Both the position numbers and the translations under genes were made by a program. Below, piece by piece: positions 23,974-34,213 of a stretch of 64,000 bases of DNA. The stretch covers positions 14,960,001-15,024,000 of the forward strand of contig OY821788.1 in the NCBI GenBank assembly GCA_963682175.1, given 5' to 3'. Numbering within the stretch: position 1 is the stretch's first letter; each line of letters starts with the position of its first letter. The stretch is from Triglochin maritima. Taxonomy: Eukaryota > Streptophyta > Magnoliopsida > Alismatales > Juncaginaceae. The notes under the pieces were generated by a model. It was not told the DNA's origin and made no database searches. It worked only from the letters and a program-made list of their open reading frames with translations.

Positions 23974-24483
23974 TGTAACGTCCCAAAAATAGTGGAAATT
24001 TTAAACGAAAATCAAAGAATTTAGGCCAGAGAAAACACGAGGACGTTACTCAATTAAATCCCAACAGATGCACCGTTACAAAGGTGTTTTCAAAAGTATG
24101 ATTACATCAAGGTACTAGGAAGTGTAAAATACAAGTAATCATAACAACCAGAAAAATAGACTGGAATGATCCGGTCCCGGAGTACACTCGTCCTCGGTCG
24201 CCACCTGCTCAGTGCCGATTACAGCCTAAAATGCAAACATGAAACAATGTCTGAGTTTCCATAAGGAATTCATGTATACCAAGTCCACCTACATGCATAT
24301 AAATATACAATACATGACCTATCATGGCAACATGAAAAGTGTAACAGACACTCCCCTACTCTAGAGTCATAAGATCATCAACCTAAACATCATCGGGTAT
24401 ACGAGGACATTGATTAGTAGAATATCATGCATCATATTAATGCTATATATCCTTAATTTCACCCCAATATTGTGCTACTCGAG
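23974..24483 (+). mobile_element. Ty3/gypsy-like LTR fragment (TGTAACGTCCC type)
   Basis: It starts TGTAACGTCCCAAAAATAG, and the block order resembles the LTR at 62357: a GTTAC block, a GATTACA block, GAGTTTCC..GGAA, and CCTATCATG. It is cut at 24484 by the left LTR of E1. It is a diverged relative, not a close copy. Confidence 0.6.
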
Positions 24484-25844
24484 TGTTTGTTGTTATATTA
24501 ACCATAAGTGCACGACCGCGTTGATGCAGTGGCAAATACGGGTTGATCCACAAGGAGGTGTGTAGACCCTGGTTTGTTCGAAAGCAAGTGGGAAAAGAGG
24601 AGAAGAAGTTGTGATTACACTAAACTAGACTAACTACACTAAACGAGTAAGCATCAAAGAAGGAAAACGAAAGCGAGGGAAATTGAAAGCTGGAAATCAG
24701 AAATGGAAAACCCCTAAGGGGTGGAGTGTGTGCACACATGTAAAAAGATGGTGAAGAATGCATTCTATAGGCACAAATGTAGGTAGTGTTTTCATGCATA
24801 GGAAGTGACTAAAGGTTATGGCAAAACCTATCAATCCATTCACTAACCTAATTGATTAACATTCATATACACAAGCTGGTTATTTCAGAACCTAAACAAG
24901 CATAGGAGGTGTCTAAGATGTATGGTAAAACCCATCAAGTGTAGTATTCTACTCTAACAAGCAAGCATACATTCACATTTATCAACACAATCAAAATATA
25001 AAGCATTCATATCCATTCTTTAATGGATGTATGAACATCATCTCCACCCCCAAAGGGGGATGTATCTACTCACTACACATTACTCTAACAATTAAACTAA
25101 AGAAGAAAAGAAACATTCTAACTAATTTTGCCTAGAATCAAAGAAATAAAACTAAGCTAAGCATGCATAAAGAAAAAACATAAGAACAAAACAATGGAAA
25201 AAATTATTTTATTAGATGGCTCACATTGAAGGTAGCATTCTTCTTCACCTTGAGATTTTGCTCCAAGACTTACTCCAAGTAGAGAGAATGCCACCAAACA
25301 ATGGGTCATTACAATAGAAGGTGAAGAGTTCTATTTATAGCCATAGAAAAGGTAATCCGGGACAATCCCCTGGTATGAGACTAAACAAATGCCAGAAATA
25401 GACTAAATACATACTAATACACGTTCCACATAAATCTTAGCAGATCCAGACCAAAAGTGACCGTCAATTAGCGGTCTACAGTGTTCGGATCGCTCTGGAT
25501 TTTCTTGTGAGTTTTTCTGGAAGGCTTTGTTTGTCTTTGATGCATCTACTTCGCTTGTTGGAGCTCCGACCACAATAGAATTGCCGAAATACTCCCCATG
25601 ATGGTGTGAAGTATTCTTGTTTGCTCATTGGTCCTCTGATCTTACATTCAGGTCCTTCGATCTTGCATCTTAGTCATTGAGTCTCTCAACTCAGTCATTT
25701 TTCATACTTTTAGGTCATTTTATGCCTCTTCTCTTCAAACCTATTTATTTCTGAAATTTAAACATAAAACTCATCACGTAGCATTTTTTAGGTGAAAGAT
25801 AATGGATATGAGATACAAATATAAGCATGAAATGATGTCGATCA
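24484..25844 (-). repeat. E1 3' LTR
   Basis: It contains CATAAGTGCACGACCGCG near the left end, a TATA box (CTATAAATAG on the minus strand, 25331-25340) and a decayed palindrome GACCGTCAATTAGCGGTC at 25459-25476, about 120 bp upstream of the TATA box. It ends GATGTCGATCA. Confidence 0.87.
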
Positions 25845-25847
25845 AAT

Positions 25848-25858
25848 CCCCCCACACC
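25848..25858 (-). promoter_or_regulatory. E1 polypurine tract
   Basis: CCCCCCACACC on the plus strand (GGTGTGGGGGG on the element strand), 3 nt from the 3' LTR. Plus-strand DNA synthesis would start here. Confidence 0.75.
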
Positions 25859-25945
25859 TAACTTTTGCTAGTCCCGAGCAAAACAAAGAAATGGAAAAAC
25901 ATACGAAAACACAAGAAATCCTAACCCACTTTCGTAGAAATCACG

Positions 25946-26013
25946 GTTGCACTTAGCACGTGCAACAAACAGTTAAACCTCATTATCGCCAAAGAGGAGG
26001 AGTGTTGTCTCCT
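25946..26013 (-). other. Hairpin cluster next to the E1 polypurine tract
   Basis: GTTGCAC/GTGCAAC (25946-25966) and AGGAG/CTCCT (25998-26013) are kept. The middle hairpin seen in E2 is decayed here. See the matching clusters at 37322 and 48284. Confidence 0.65.
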
Positions 26014-27431
26014 GAGGGTTTTCAGCGGATATACCCACAAAATCCGAACAAAGATGCATTATTCAACCTAGCTACATGACTCGATGATTCATTTTGTCGA
26101 TCATTGGACGCGGTAATGCTACGGGCCGACTCTATATAAGTAATAAGTCCACACACCTAGCCTAATGAATCATTCGTTAAAGATAATTAAGGACTTAAGT
26201 GCAAGACATGGACAACGTCAACATCCTCAAGTGATACAAAGTGTAAGGTCCATTAAGGTTCTTATTTGACTTTTTCTATTCTTTTTTTTCTTTAGAGCAT
26301 GATATTGGTTGGTGTTTGATTCTCCCAGGGTCGGGTTTCGTGCACCATTGTCTGTGAGGACTTACACTATCACGTACACATTTCCCCAAATCTCCACATA
26401 GGGCAATCCCTACCACCCGTGTAACGGGTGTTCGGTCGGTGCATCCCAAGTCAGATGACTCGAAAGCACCAGGCACAAAGTCCCCTAAGACCTAATTTCC
26501 CGAGTGATAGGAGTCGTACGAGAAGAGAGAACACCTACTCACTTATTACTTATCTACACATGAACCAAAACCCTTACACTTAATGTCTCACAACAAGATT
26601 TAAAGGGTCCTTGACTACAACAAATTTCATTATATTAACCGACACAAATTATTGACTCACTAGGTTCAGGGTGGACTTCTTTAAATGTTTAAGTGCTGAA
26701 ACCCTATGATTACTCGTCCCCCGAGGGAAAACCGGGGCGCATCCCAACGACTCGATAAGACCTAAAGCCAGTAAACTAGATATCCTAATACATCAAGTTC
26801 AAGACAATTTTGGGAGCTTTCTTTTTACTTTGCCCCTCAACGGTTTTGCACATGTCAAACACACGCAAAACTCACAAAAACATTTTCTTTCGCAAACACA
26901 TGAAGATTTTGAAAGAAATGTGAAAATTTTAAAGCACTAGGCAAGCAAAAGAAGACAAGTCACCTAAGGATCATGGCAAGCAGGTATATCGATATTAAAT
27001 GTAACACACTAACATGACCCTATCAATACACACAAAAGAAAACAAAAATCAAAGGAAAAGACTCAACTATGTACACACGTAAAACATCCCCCCACACCTA
27101 CTTCATGCATTGTCCTCAATGAATGTGAGCATGAAACTACATGGATTTATGCATGAAAAAAAAAGATCTCACCAACGTGAAGTACAACAGGAAGTTCATG
27201 GTTATGTTGATGGACACAAACCCGAATTCCCTCAAAACCTGTGAGATGCTAAAGAAGGGATACAAATACGTGAAAGAAATGATGCCCAAATACACAAGGG
27301 TTGGTGGCCACAACAATCAATGCTCGCTCATGGAGTCTTTTATTGTACTTTTTTTGAATAAAACTATGTACGAAAAATAAGTTTTCATCTTCATTTGTCA
27401 AAGGACATCAAATGAGAATCTCAAAAGTGGG
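26014..27431 (-). other. E1 3' non-coding region
   Basis: About 1.4 kb between the E1 reading frame and the hairpin cluster. It is clearly homologous to 31860-33190 and 37390-38790 (shared GGTTCAGGGTGGACTT, CCCCCGAGGGAA and CAATTTTGGGAGCTTTC). No pol coding sequence is present. Confidence 0.75.
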
Positions 27432-28943
27432 TCAATGCACTTGGAAAGGGAACATGACACCACGCGAGACCAGAATACTCATGTTTGGGCCCCCCTCACA
27501 AAGAGCACAAGATAAAAGAAGAGGTTCATGAATTGGACGCAAAGGCGTCTCACTCAAAGGATGAAAGTGAAAGAGCTTGAACCTCTCAAGAGTTTGGGAA
27601 TAATTGCACAATGTAAGAAGAGTTTTTGTCGTTGCGGTACTGAAATTATGATCGTCAATCCAAACTCTCCAACCAATAGGCTGGTGGGTCGGAACGAGGT
27701 CAAGAACCTTGTTATGCATGGACGACTCACCAGGCGAACAGAAAGTGGGTCTCTTACACAATGTATCTTCCAAGGAACTCCTAATACCCTCATTAACAAT
27801 GTAGTTGTTTGATGTTCCATCATTTCCAAGATAATCAGGAACAATAGTGAGAGTCAAACTCTCATCAGGTCGTTTGAAATTAAGGATACTAAGGAGATCT
27901 TGCTCCACCAGAGGTGAGTCCTTAAGAGGCACAACATGAAGATCATGTGGCTCAAGGGCCATGGGACAAAAAGATGCGGCACAATCCTGTGCCGACTCAT
28001 AATGAAGTTGGTCAATGTTATTCTCAATTTGGATCAAATCCCCCACAATGTGATCGTGAATTGAAACCCCAAGTCCCTCAGACTGACTAAGAGTTTGACT
28101 CTGAAAGATTGTGCTTTGAATTTGTGAATGTGGTGGTGGTTCAATATCAAAAGATGAATCCTCGTGTTGACAAGAAATGTCACCCTCCTCACGTTTACTT
28201 AATTGTTGTGTAATTTGACTCACATACATTTCCATAGTTTGCAGGGAATCGTGATTGGACTTCAACGCATTTTGAGTGGTTTCCATGAACGTTTGGAGGG
28301 CTTGTTCTAAAGAATCAAGTTTGGGGTCAACTGTGATGTTCATGTCAGAATTTGGGAAATAGATGGGTTGGGTGGTGATGGGTTGAGAATGAGTCCAATG
28401 ATTGGTCGTGGGGTGTTGGTAGAATTCAGGATATTCAGAAGGAGGATACTGGGGTGGGAATGATGTATAAGAATTTGAATAAGAATTGTCTCCCCACGAA
28501 TCCATCACTCTCGGGTTGTACGCGGATGCGTAATGGTCATATTGAGCATTTTGGGAAAATGTATGCTCATACTCAGGTTCTGGGGGAACAGAAGAACATT
28601 CCCCGATAACATGACCACTCAACCCACACCAGTCACACGGTACGGCTATTGGAGTCACCGGTGCACTCATGTCATCTACCACATTCATGAAAGAGGCCAA
28701 AGGTTCTTGCAACGTCTCAGTTGGAGAACCAACATACGATCCGACGTAACTAGATGGTAGTCTAGCAGTCAGTGCCTCTCTCATATTACCCCAATATGAA
28801 GATTGCTCAGTCAAACAATGAAGATTGTCCCAACCATACGGGGTGTTTGTCTGAGGCACCCCAAGATGCATGAGTCCGGAGTACCAGGGAGAATTGTCCT
28901 GGTCCCCACAATGATATGGATGGTCGCCCATGTAACCATCCAT
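27432..28943 (-). CDS. E1 gag-derived zinc-knuckle protein, core-deleted
   Basis: 503 codons, uninterrupted. It starts MDGYMGDHPYHC, the same start as the E4 gag (MDSVGDHP). Residues about 109-122 are a CCHC knuckle (CDWCGLSGHVIGEC). A Gln/Pro/Tyr-rich stretch and a coiled segment (DSLEQALQTFMETTQNALKS) follow, as in the E2 and E3 gag tails. The retrotransposon gag core that should precede the knuckle is absent, and so is the protease. The last 200 residues (PMALEPHDLHVVPLKDSP, QPIGWRVWIDDHNFSTATTK) resemble the separate frame at 38793-39392. Function unknown; whether it is expressed cannot be seen. Confidence 0.7.
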   Translation of the reverse strand: MDGYMGDHPYHCGDQDNSPWYSGLMHLGVPQTNTPYGWDNLHCLTEQSSYWGNMREALTARLPSSYVGSYVGSPTETLQEPLASFMNVVDDMSAPVTPIAVPCDWCGLSGHVIGECSSVPPEPEYEHTFSQNAQYDHYASAYNPRVMDSWGDNSYSNSYTSFPPQYPPSEYPEFYQHPTTNHWTHSQPITTQPIYFPNSDMNITVDPKLDSLEQALQTFMETTQNALKSNHDSLQTMEMYVSQITQQLSKREEGDISCQHEDSSFDIEPPPHSQIQSTIFQSQTLSQSEGLGVSIHDHIVGDLIQIENNIDQLHYESAQDCAASFCPMALEPHDLHVVPLKDSPLVEQDLLSILNFKRPDESLTLTIVPDYLGNDGTSNNYIVNEGIRSSLEDTLCKRPTFCSPGESSMHNKVLDLVPTHQPIGWRVWIDDHNFSTATTKTLLTLCNYSQTLERFKLFHFHPLSETPLRPIHEPLLLSCALCEGGPNMSILVSRGVMFPFQVH

Positions 28944-30058
28944 CTCGACAAAGAACTCTCGAGTCGATCACTCTCACCACCACGAGGCCAAGCTCGCAAA
29001 AAGTGCTCGACTCGACCCTAAAACGCTAACAGAGAGTGTAAATGGGAGGAGACTAGAACGTAGAAGTAGGTGAGAAGAAGATGACTCAAAGGAGAAGGGA
29101 ATAATCCCTAGAGCTAGCATGGGTAATGAGAGAAGGTAGAAGCCTAATCTAGCAAACACGACTCAAACAACTTAAGGCTATGGGTCCTTAGGCTAGATGA
29201 CGCTTAACTTCGAGGTCACTAGTCTCGGCACGCCTCACCTCCCTAAAACGAAGACCACAATGCCCAGCAAGTGATACCAAATCTGGAGATCCAGTACCTC
29301 CTACTATCGACAATGCAGGCGACGTCGATCAGGTCATGACGGTCTCAACTAGATCACTCTCCTAGTGCGTCTGAATTCCTTAGGGTCAATGTCTACTTGC
29401 TTTTAGATTAAGGCTTTACTTGAGTGTGCTTTTTGGGGATAAGGGAGGGGTGATGAAATCCCCTACCTTATCTTTGAAGACTATAGGTGATGCCCCTTAA
29501 AGATATTTTGAAATCTTAGGCTAGCAAGCAACTCACCAAACAAGCACTCACCTCACTCTTGTCCCGATGCACCTTACTAACTAATGCATGCTTTAACCAT
29601 GCATGAATGAGAGAATGGGTGCATGTACCTCACGTCAGCAATCGACAACAAGAATTTAAATGGAAAAAAAGACAAATGCGTGCAAGGTCTACAAATGATG
29701 CATGACCTAGATGACAAGAAGTCTAATCTTTTGCTTTGAGTTTTATGGTCCATGTTGTCTTAAAAGGGGAATTGATTAATCTGGGAGCTAACTACAGGTT
29801 GAAACATGACAAATTGAACTCCCAGACTACTACACTGAAACAACAAACCACCAGAACAAAAATGGGAGCAAAAGAAGCTCACCAGGCCGCCAATTGGCGG
29901 TCTCAGACCGTTGATTGGCGGTCCAAAAGGCAGTTCTCTGCTCACAATTTCTCCTGGTGTGTCCCCTTGATGCTGCAATGTCCCTCAAACAAAAATAAAC
30001 TAAAAACAAAAGATTAAAACCACTCGAATCGTCCAAACCAGAGTCTGGACAAAGCACC
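28944..30058 (-). other. E1 untranslated leader
   Basis: About 1.1 kb between the primer binding site and the reading frame, similar in layout to the E2 and E4 leaders. It holds the palindrome pair at 29885-29923. Confidence 0.75.
29885..29923. repeat. Palindrome pair in the E1 leader
   Basis: GGCCGCCAATTGGCGGTC and GACCGTTGATTGGCGGTC, centres at 29893.5 and 29914.5, exactly 21 bp apart. It ends about 135 nt from the primer binding site. Confidence 0.85.
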
Positions 30059-30076
30059 TCCCCGGCAACGGCGCCA
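30059..30076 (-). promoter_or_regulatory. E1 primer binding site, tRNA-Asp
   Basis: TGGCGCCGTTGCCGGGGA on the element strand, the perfect complement of the 3' end of plant tRNA-Asp(GUC). Six nt (AGTTTT on the element strand) separate it from the 5' LTR. Confidence 0.9.
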
Positions 30077-30082
30077 AAAACT

Positions 30083-31447
30083 TGTTTAATACGTTTTAAT
30101 TAACCACAAGTGCACGACCGCGTTGAAGCGGTGGAAAATACGGGTTGATCCACAAGGAGGTGTGTAGACTCTGGTTTGTTCGAAGGCAAGTGGGAAAAGA
30201 GGGGAAGAAGTTGTGATTACACTAAACTAGACTAACTACACTAAACGAGTAAGCATCAAAGAAGGAAAACGAAAGCGAGGGAAATTGAAAGCTGGAAATC
30301 AGAAATGGAAAACCCCTAAGGGGTGGAGTGTGTGCACACATGTAAAAAGATGGTGAAGAATGCATTCTATAGGCACAAATGTAGGTAGTGTTTTCATGCA
30401 TAGGAAGTGTCTAAAGGTTATGGCAAAACCTATCAATCCATTCACTAACCTAGTTGATTAACATTCATATACACAAGCTGGTTATTTCAGAACCTAAACA
30501 AGCATAGGAGGTGTCTAAGATGTATGGTAAAACCCATCAAGTGTAGTATTCTACTCTAACAAGCAAGCATACATTCACATTTATCAACACAATCAAAATA
30601 TAAAGCATTCATATCCATTCTTTAATGGATGTATGAACATCATCTCCACCCCCAAAGGGGGATGTATCTACTCACTACACATTACTCTAACAATTAAACT
30701 AAAGAAGAAAAGAAACATTCTAACTAATTTAGCCTAGAATCAAAGAAATAAAACTAAGCTAAGCATGCATAAAGAAAAAACATAAGAACAAAACAATGGA
30801 AAAAAATTATTTTATTAGATGGCTCACATTGAATGTAGCATTCTTCTCCACCTTGAGATTTTGCTCCAAGACTTACTCCAAGTAGAGAGAATGCCACCAA
30901 ACAATGGGTCATTACAATAGAAGGTGAAGAGTTCTATTTATAGCCATAGAAAAGGTAATCCGGGACAATCCCCTGGTATGAGACTAAACAAATGCCAGAA
31001 ATAGACTAAATACATACTAATACACGTTCCACATAAATCTTAGCAGATCCAGACCAAAAGTGACCGTCAATTAGCGGTCTACAGTGTTCGGATCGCTCTG
31101 GATTTTCTTGTGAGTTTTTCTGGAAGGCTTTGTTTGTCTTTGATGCATCTACTTCGCTTGTTGGAGCTCCGACCACAATAGAATTGCCGAAATACTCCCC
31201 ATGATGGTGTGAAGTATTCTTGTTTGCTCATTGGTCCTCTGATCTTACATTCAGGTCATTCGATCTTGCATCTTAGTCATTGAGTCTCTCAACTCAGTCA
31301 TTTTTCATACTTTTAGGTCATTTTATGCCTCTTCTCTTCAAACCTATTTATTTCTGAAATTTAAACATAAAACTCATCACGTAGCATTTTTTAGGTGAAA
31401 GATAATGGATATAAGATACAAATATAAGTATGAAATGATGTCGATCA
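30083..31447 (-). repeat. E1 5' LTR
   Basis: It starts TGTTTAATACG next to the primer binding site and ends GATGTCGATCA. Palindrome GACCGTCAATTAGCGGTC at 31062-31079. Nearly identical to 24484-25844 except at the extreme left end. Confidence 0.88.
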
Positions 31448-31822
31448 TGCATCACGTAGCATTTTGGGTCTTGTAAGTGAATCTAATTCATCTTCATTTG
31501 GGGGTGTGTATGGATTTTGAAGAAACATCCAATACTTAAGGTCATTAGAAATTAGGAAAAATTTCATCCTATTCTTCCAATAATCATAATTGGACCCATT
31601 TAGCAAAGGTCTAGTAGTGCATAATCCTTCTATGTGATTAGATGATGTAGAAGTCATTCTAAAAATAAGATTAAGTATGTGATTTAGCTCACAAGGCTCT
31701 GATACCAAATGTAGGATCGTGAGGGTCTCTAATTCTAATCACTTTTAAGCTAATTACCCACTTGTTTGATCGATCAAGTTATGTGCAGCGGAATTTAAAC
31801 AAACAAGCAAGTAAGGAAGGAG
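31448..31822 (-). mobile_element. Ty1/copia 5' fragment: LTR end, primer site and gag start
   Basis: On the minus strand an LTR end (GATCCTACA at 31710) is followed by the initiator-Met primer site TGGTATCAGAGC (31696-31707). Next comes a gag start: MTSTSSNHIEG, then RPLLNGSNYDYWKNRMKFFL, the usual N-terminus of copia gag. The LTR end matches that of the solo LTR at 55881-57291. It is cut by E1 on one side and by 31823 on the other. Confidence 0.85.
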
Positions 31823-33197
31823 TGTTGTCTCCTGAGGGTTTTCAGCGGATATACCCATAAAATCCGAACAATGATGCATTATTCAATCTAGAAACTTGAC
31901 TCGATGGACTAACTTTTGTCGATCATTCGACACGGTAATCCTACGGGCCGACTCTATATATGTATCCAGTCCACACATCTAGCCAAATGAATCATTCATG
32001 CAAGTTAATTAAGGACTTAAGTGAAAGACATGGACAACTTTAACATCCTGAAGTGATACAAAGTGTAAAGTCCATCAAGGTTCTTATTTGCATTACCATT
32101 TTTATCTTTTTTTTTTCGTTTTTTAGTCGGTGTGTAATTCTCCAAGGGTCAGGTTTCGTTCATCATTGCCTATGAAGACTTACAGTACCACGTACACCTT
32201 TCCCCACATCTCCACATAGGGTGATCCCTACAACCATTGTAACGGGAGTTCGGTCGGTGCATCCCAAGTCAGATGACTCGAAAGCACGAGACACAAAGTC
32301 CCCTCGGACCTAATTTCCCGAGTGATAGGAGTCGTGTGAGAAGATGGAACACCACTTATTTATTATCTACATGGGAACCAAAATCCCTACACTAAAAGTT
32401 TCACAACAAGATTTTAAGGGTCCCTGACTACGATAGACTTCCTTATACTAACAAACACAATTTGTTTGATTCACTAGGTTCAGGGTGGACTTCTTTAATT
32501 GTTTGAGTACTGAAACCCTATGATTACTCACCCCCCGAGGGAATACCGGGGTGCATCCTTACGACTCGATATGACCTAAAGTCGGTATACTAGAATCTTA
32601 ATGCATCAAGTTAAAGACAATTTTGGGAGCTTTCGTTTTACTTTGCCTCTCAACGGTTTGCACATGCTAAACACACGCAAAACCCACAAAACATTTTCTT
32701 TCAAAAACACATGAAGATTTTGAAAGAAATATGAAAATTTAAAGCACTAGGCAAGCAAAGGAAGACAAGTCACCCAAGGATCATGACAAGTAGATATATT
32801 GATATTAAATGCAGCACATTAACATGACCTAACAATACAAACAAAAGAAAACAACACAAAAGGAAAAGACTCGACTATGACACACGTAAAACACCCTCTC
32901 CCACACTTACTTCATGCATTATCCTCAATGAATGCGAGCATGACACTACATGGATTTATGCATGAAAAAGAAAAGATCTCACCAACGTTAAGCGCAAAGG
33001 GAAGTTCATGGTTATGTTGATGGGCACAACCTAAATTCCCCTTAAAACTTGTGAAATACTAAAGAATGGATACAAATACGTGAATGAAATGGGGCCCAAA
33101 TACACAATGGTTGGGGCCCACAACAATCAAAGCTCACTCATGGAATCTTTTATCTTCTTTTTTTCTTTTTCAAATCTAACTTTGTACAAATATGAAA

Positions 33198-33227
33198 CTC
33201 AACCATTCATGTTCATGAATGGTTGAG
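33198..33227. repeat. Perfect 14-bp hairpin
   Basis: CTCAACCATTCATG and CATGAATGGTTGAG with a TT loop, at the 3' edge of the integrase tail. GAGTGCGAGAGAGGTTC, which starts next to it, is repeated about 46 bp on. Confidence 0.85.
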
Positions 33228-33471
33228 TGCGAGAGAGGTTCATGAAGGAATATGACCTCCTGTTAACTTTGAGTGCGAGAGAGGTTCCTGGTGCCCCCTC
33301 CAAGTAAGGTTTGAGGCGTTGTCCATTAACTTTGAACACGTCCTCATTCCCTGGGTTCAGGATTTCAACCGCACCATGAGGAAATACAGTTTGCACAATA
33401 AAAGGGCCAGACTAGCGACTGCGGAGCTTACCCATTAACAGATAAAGCCGGGAATTGTAAAACAACACCTT
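33199..33471 (-). pseudogene. Integrase C-terminal tail (Ty3/gypsy)
   Basis: Reads VLFYNSRLYLLMGKLRSR, then a stop where Trp is usual, then [20 protein letters not shown] and [14 protein letters not shown]. This is the classic C-terminal part of plant Ty3/gypsy integrase. It is the only pol remnant found among the Athila-like elements here. Confidence 0.85.
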
Positions 33472-34213
33472 TGTTGCATTGCATACATTGCATCATATGT
33501 CTTTCATTTAGATTAATTTTATATCAATAAATGCTACTAAGGTATGTGTTTAGTCTTATTTATAGAATACAGGGACCTGAATGCAAATTACCCATATTCC
33601 GAGCATAAACGCGTGCAAGAGACTCATTTCTATCATAAAGACGAAGTTCAAGATTATCGGGATTCAAATTGAAGTCCATCCAAGCATAAAAGCATTCAAA
33701 GACCTAATTACAAAAAGGCCAAGGACTTAAGCACAAAAGTAGCCAGGGACTTAATTGCAAAAAGCCGAGGACCCGACTGCAAATTACGAGTACCAAAATA
33801 TTATTTTGGAGAAGTTCTAAAGAAAAATCAATTTGGATGTCCAAATATATGAAGAAATAAATTCGGAGCTCAAAAGAAAGGAAAGAAATCAATCCAGATG
33901 CGCAAAGGACATTTAAATCATACCATAAACACACAGGAAAAATCCGGATCGATTCTGAGCCAGAAAGGTGGAGATTCCGCCGCACCTCATGTACAAATTG
34001 TGGCGATTCCGCCGCACAAAAGTCGATCCGTGCGCTCAAATTTTTACCAGTTGCGTGTTGAGGCGTGTACTTTCCTATTTCATACTTGGGTCCCTTGTAT
34101 CAGCTATAAATAGCCCCGAAATTATGTTGTAAAGACGTTCTTCTCTTTAGCAATAAAATTCTGTTATTTCATTTTGTGTTTTTTAGTTTTCTTTTGTAGT
34201 TTCTCTAGGACCC
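33472..34213 (+). mobile_element. Reversed E3-family LTR fragment, part 1
   Basis: It starts TGTTGCATTGCATACATTGC and follows the reverse complement of the LTR at 46998-48187. It includes the palindrome cassette (GCGATTCCGCCGC words at 33967-34017) and a TATAAATAG box near 34103. It is interrupted at 34214 by a solo LTR and resumes at 35608. Confidence 0.8.

Larger units (their letters stand above)
24484..31447 (-). mobile_element. E1: non-autonomous Athila/Tat-like LTR retrotransposon
   Basis: Two LTRs (24484-25844 and 30083-31447) differ at roughly 15 positions by eye. The primer binding site (30059-30076) matches the 3' end of tRNA-Asp perfectly, and the polypurine tract adjoins the left LTR. 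The only open frame is a 503-codon zinc-knuckle protein lacking the gag core, protease and pol. Flanks do not match (TCGAG left, TGCAT right) and the first 20 bp of the LTRs differ, so the ends were altered after insertion. Confidence 0.85.
31823..33471 (-). mobile_element. Fragment of a pol-bearing Athila/Tat-like element
   Basis: It carries the same 3' non-coding region as E1 and E2 but ends in integrase coding sequence (33199-33471). Left of 31823 is copia; right of 33471 is a reversed LTR of the E3 family. It shows that the region once held an element with pol sharing the E1/E2 3' region. Confidence 0.75.

Noticed and set aside
30059..30076. tRNA-Asp gene
   Set aside because: Only the last 18 nt match, always 6 nt from an LTR; it is the primer binding site, repeated at 42949, 53163 and 55514.
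24479..31452. Target duplication for E1
   Set aside because: TCGAG and TGCAT do not match, and the left LTR edge differs from the right one, so no duplication can be claimed.
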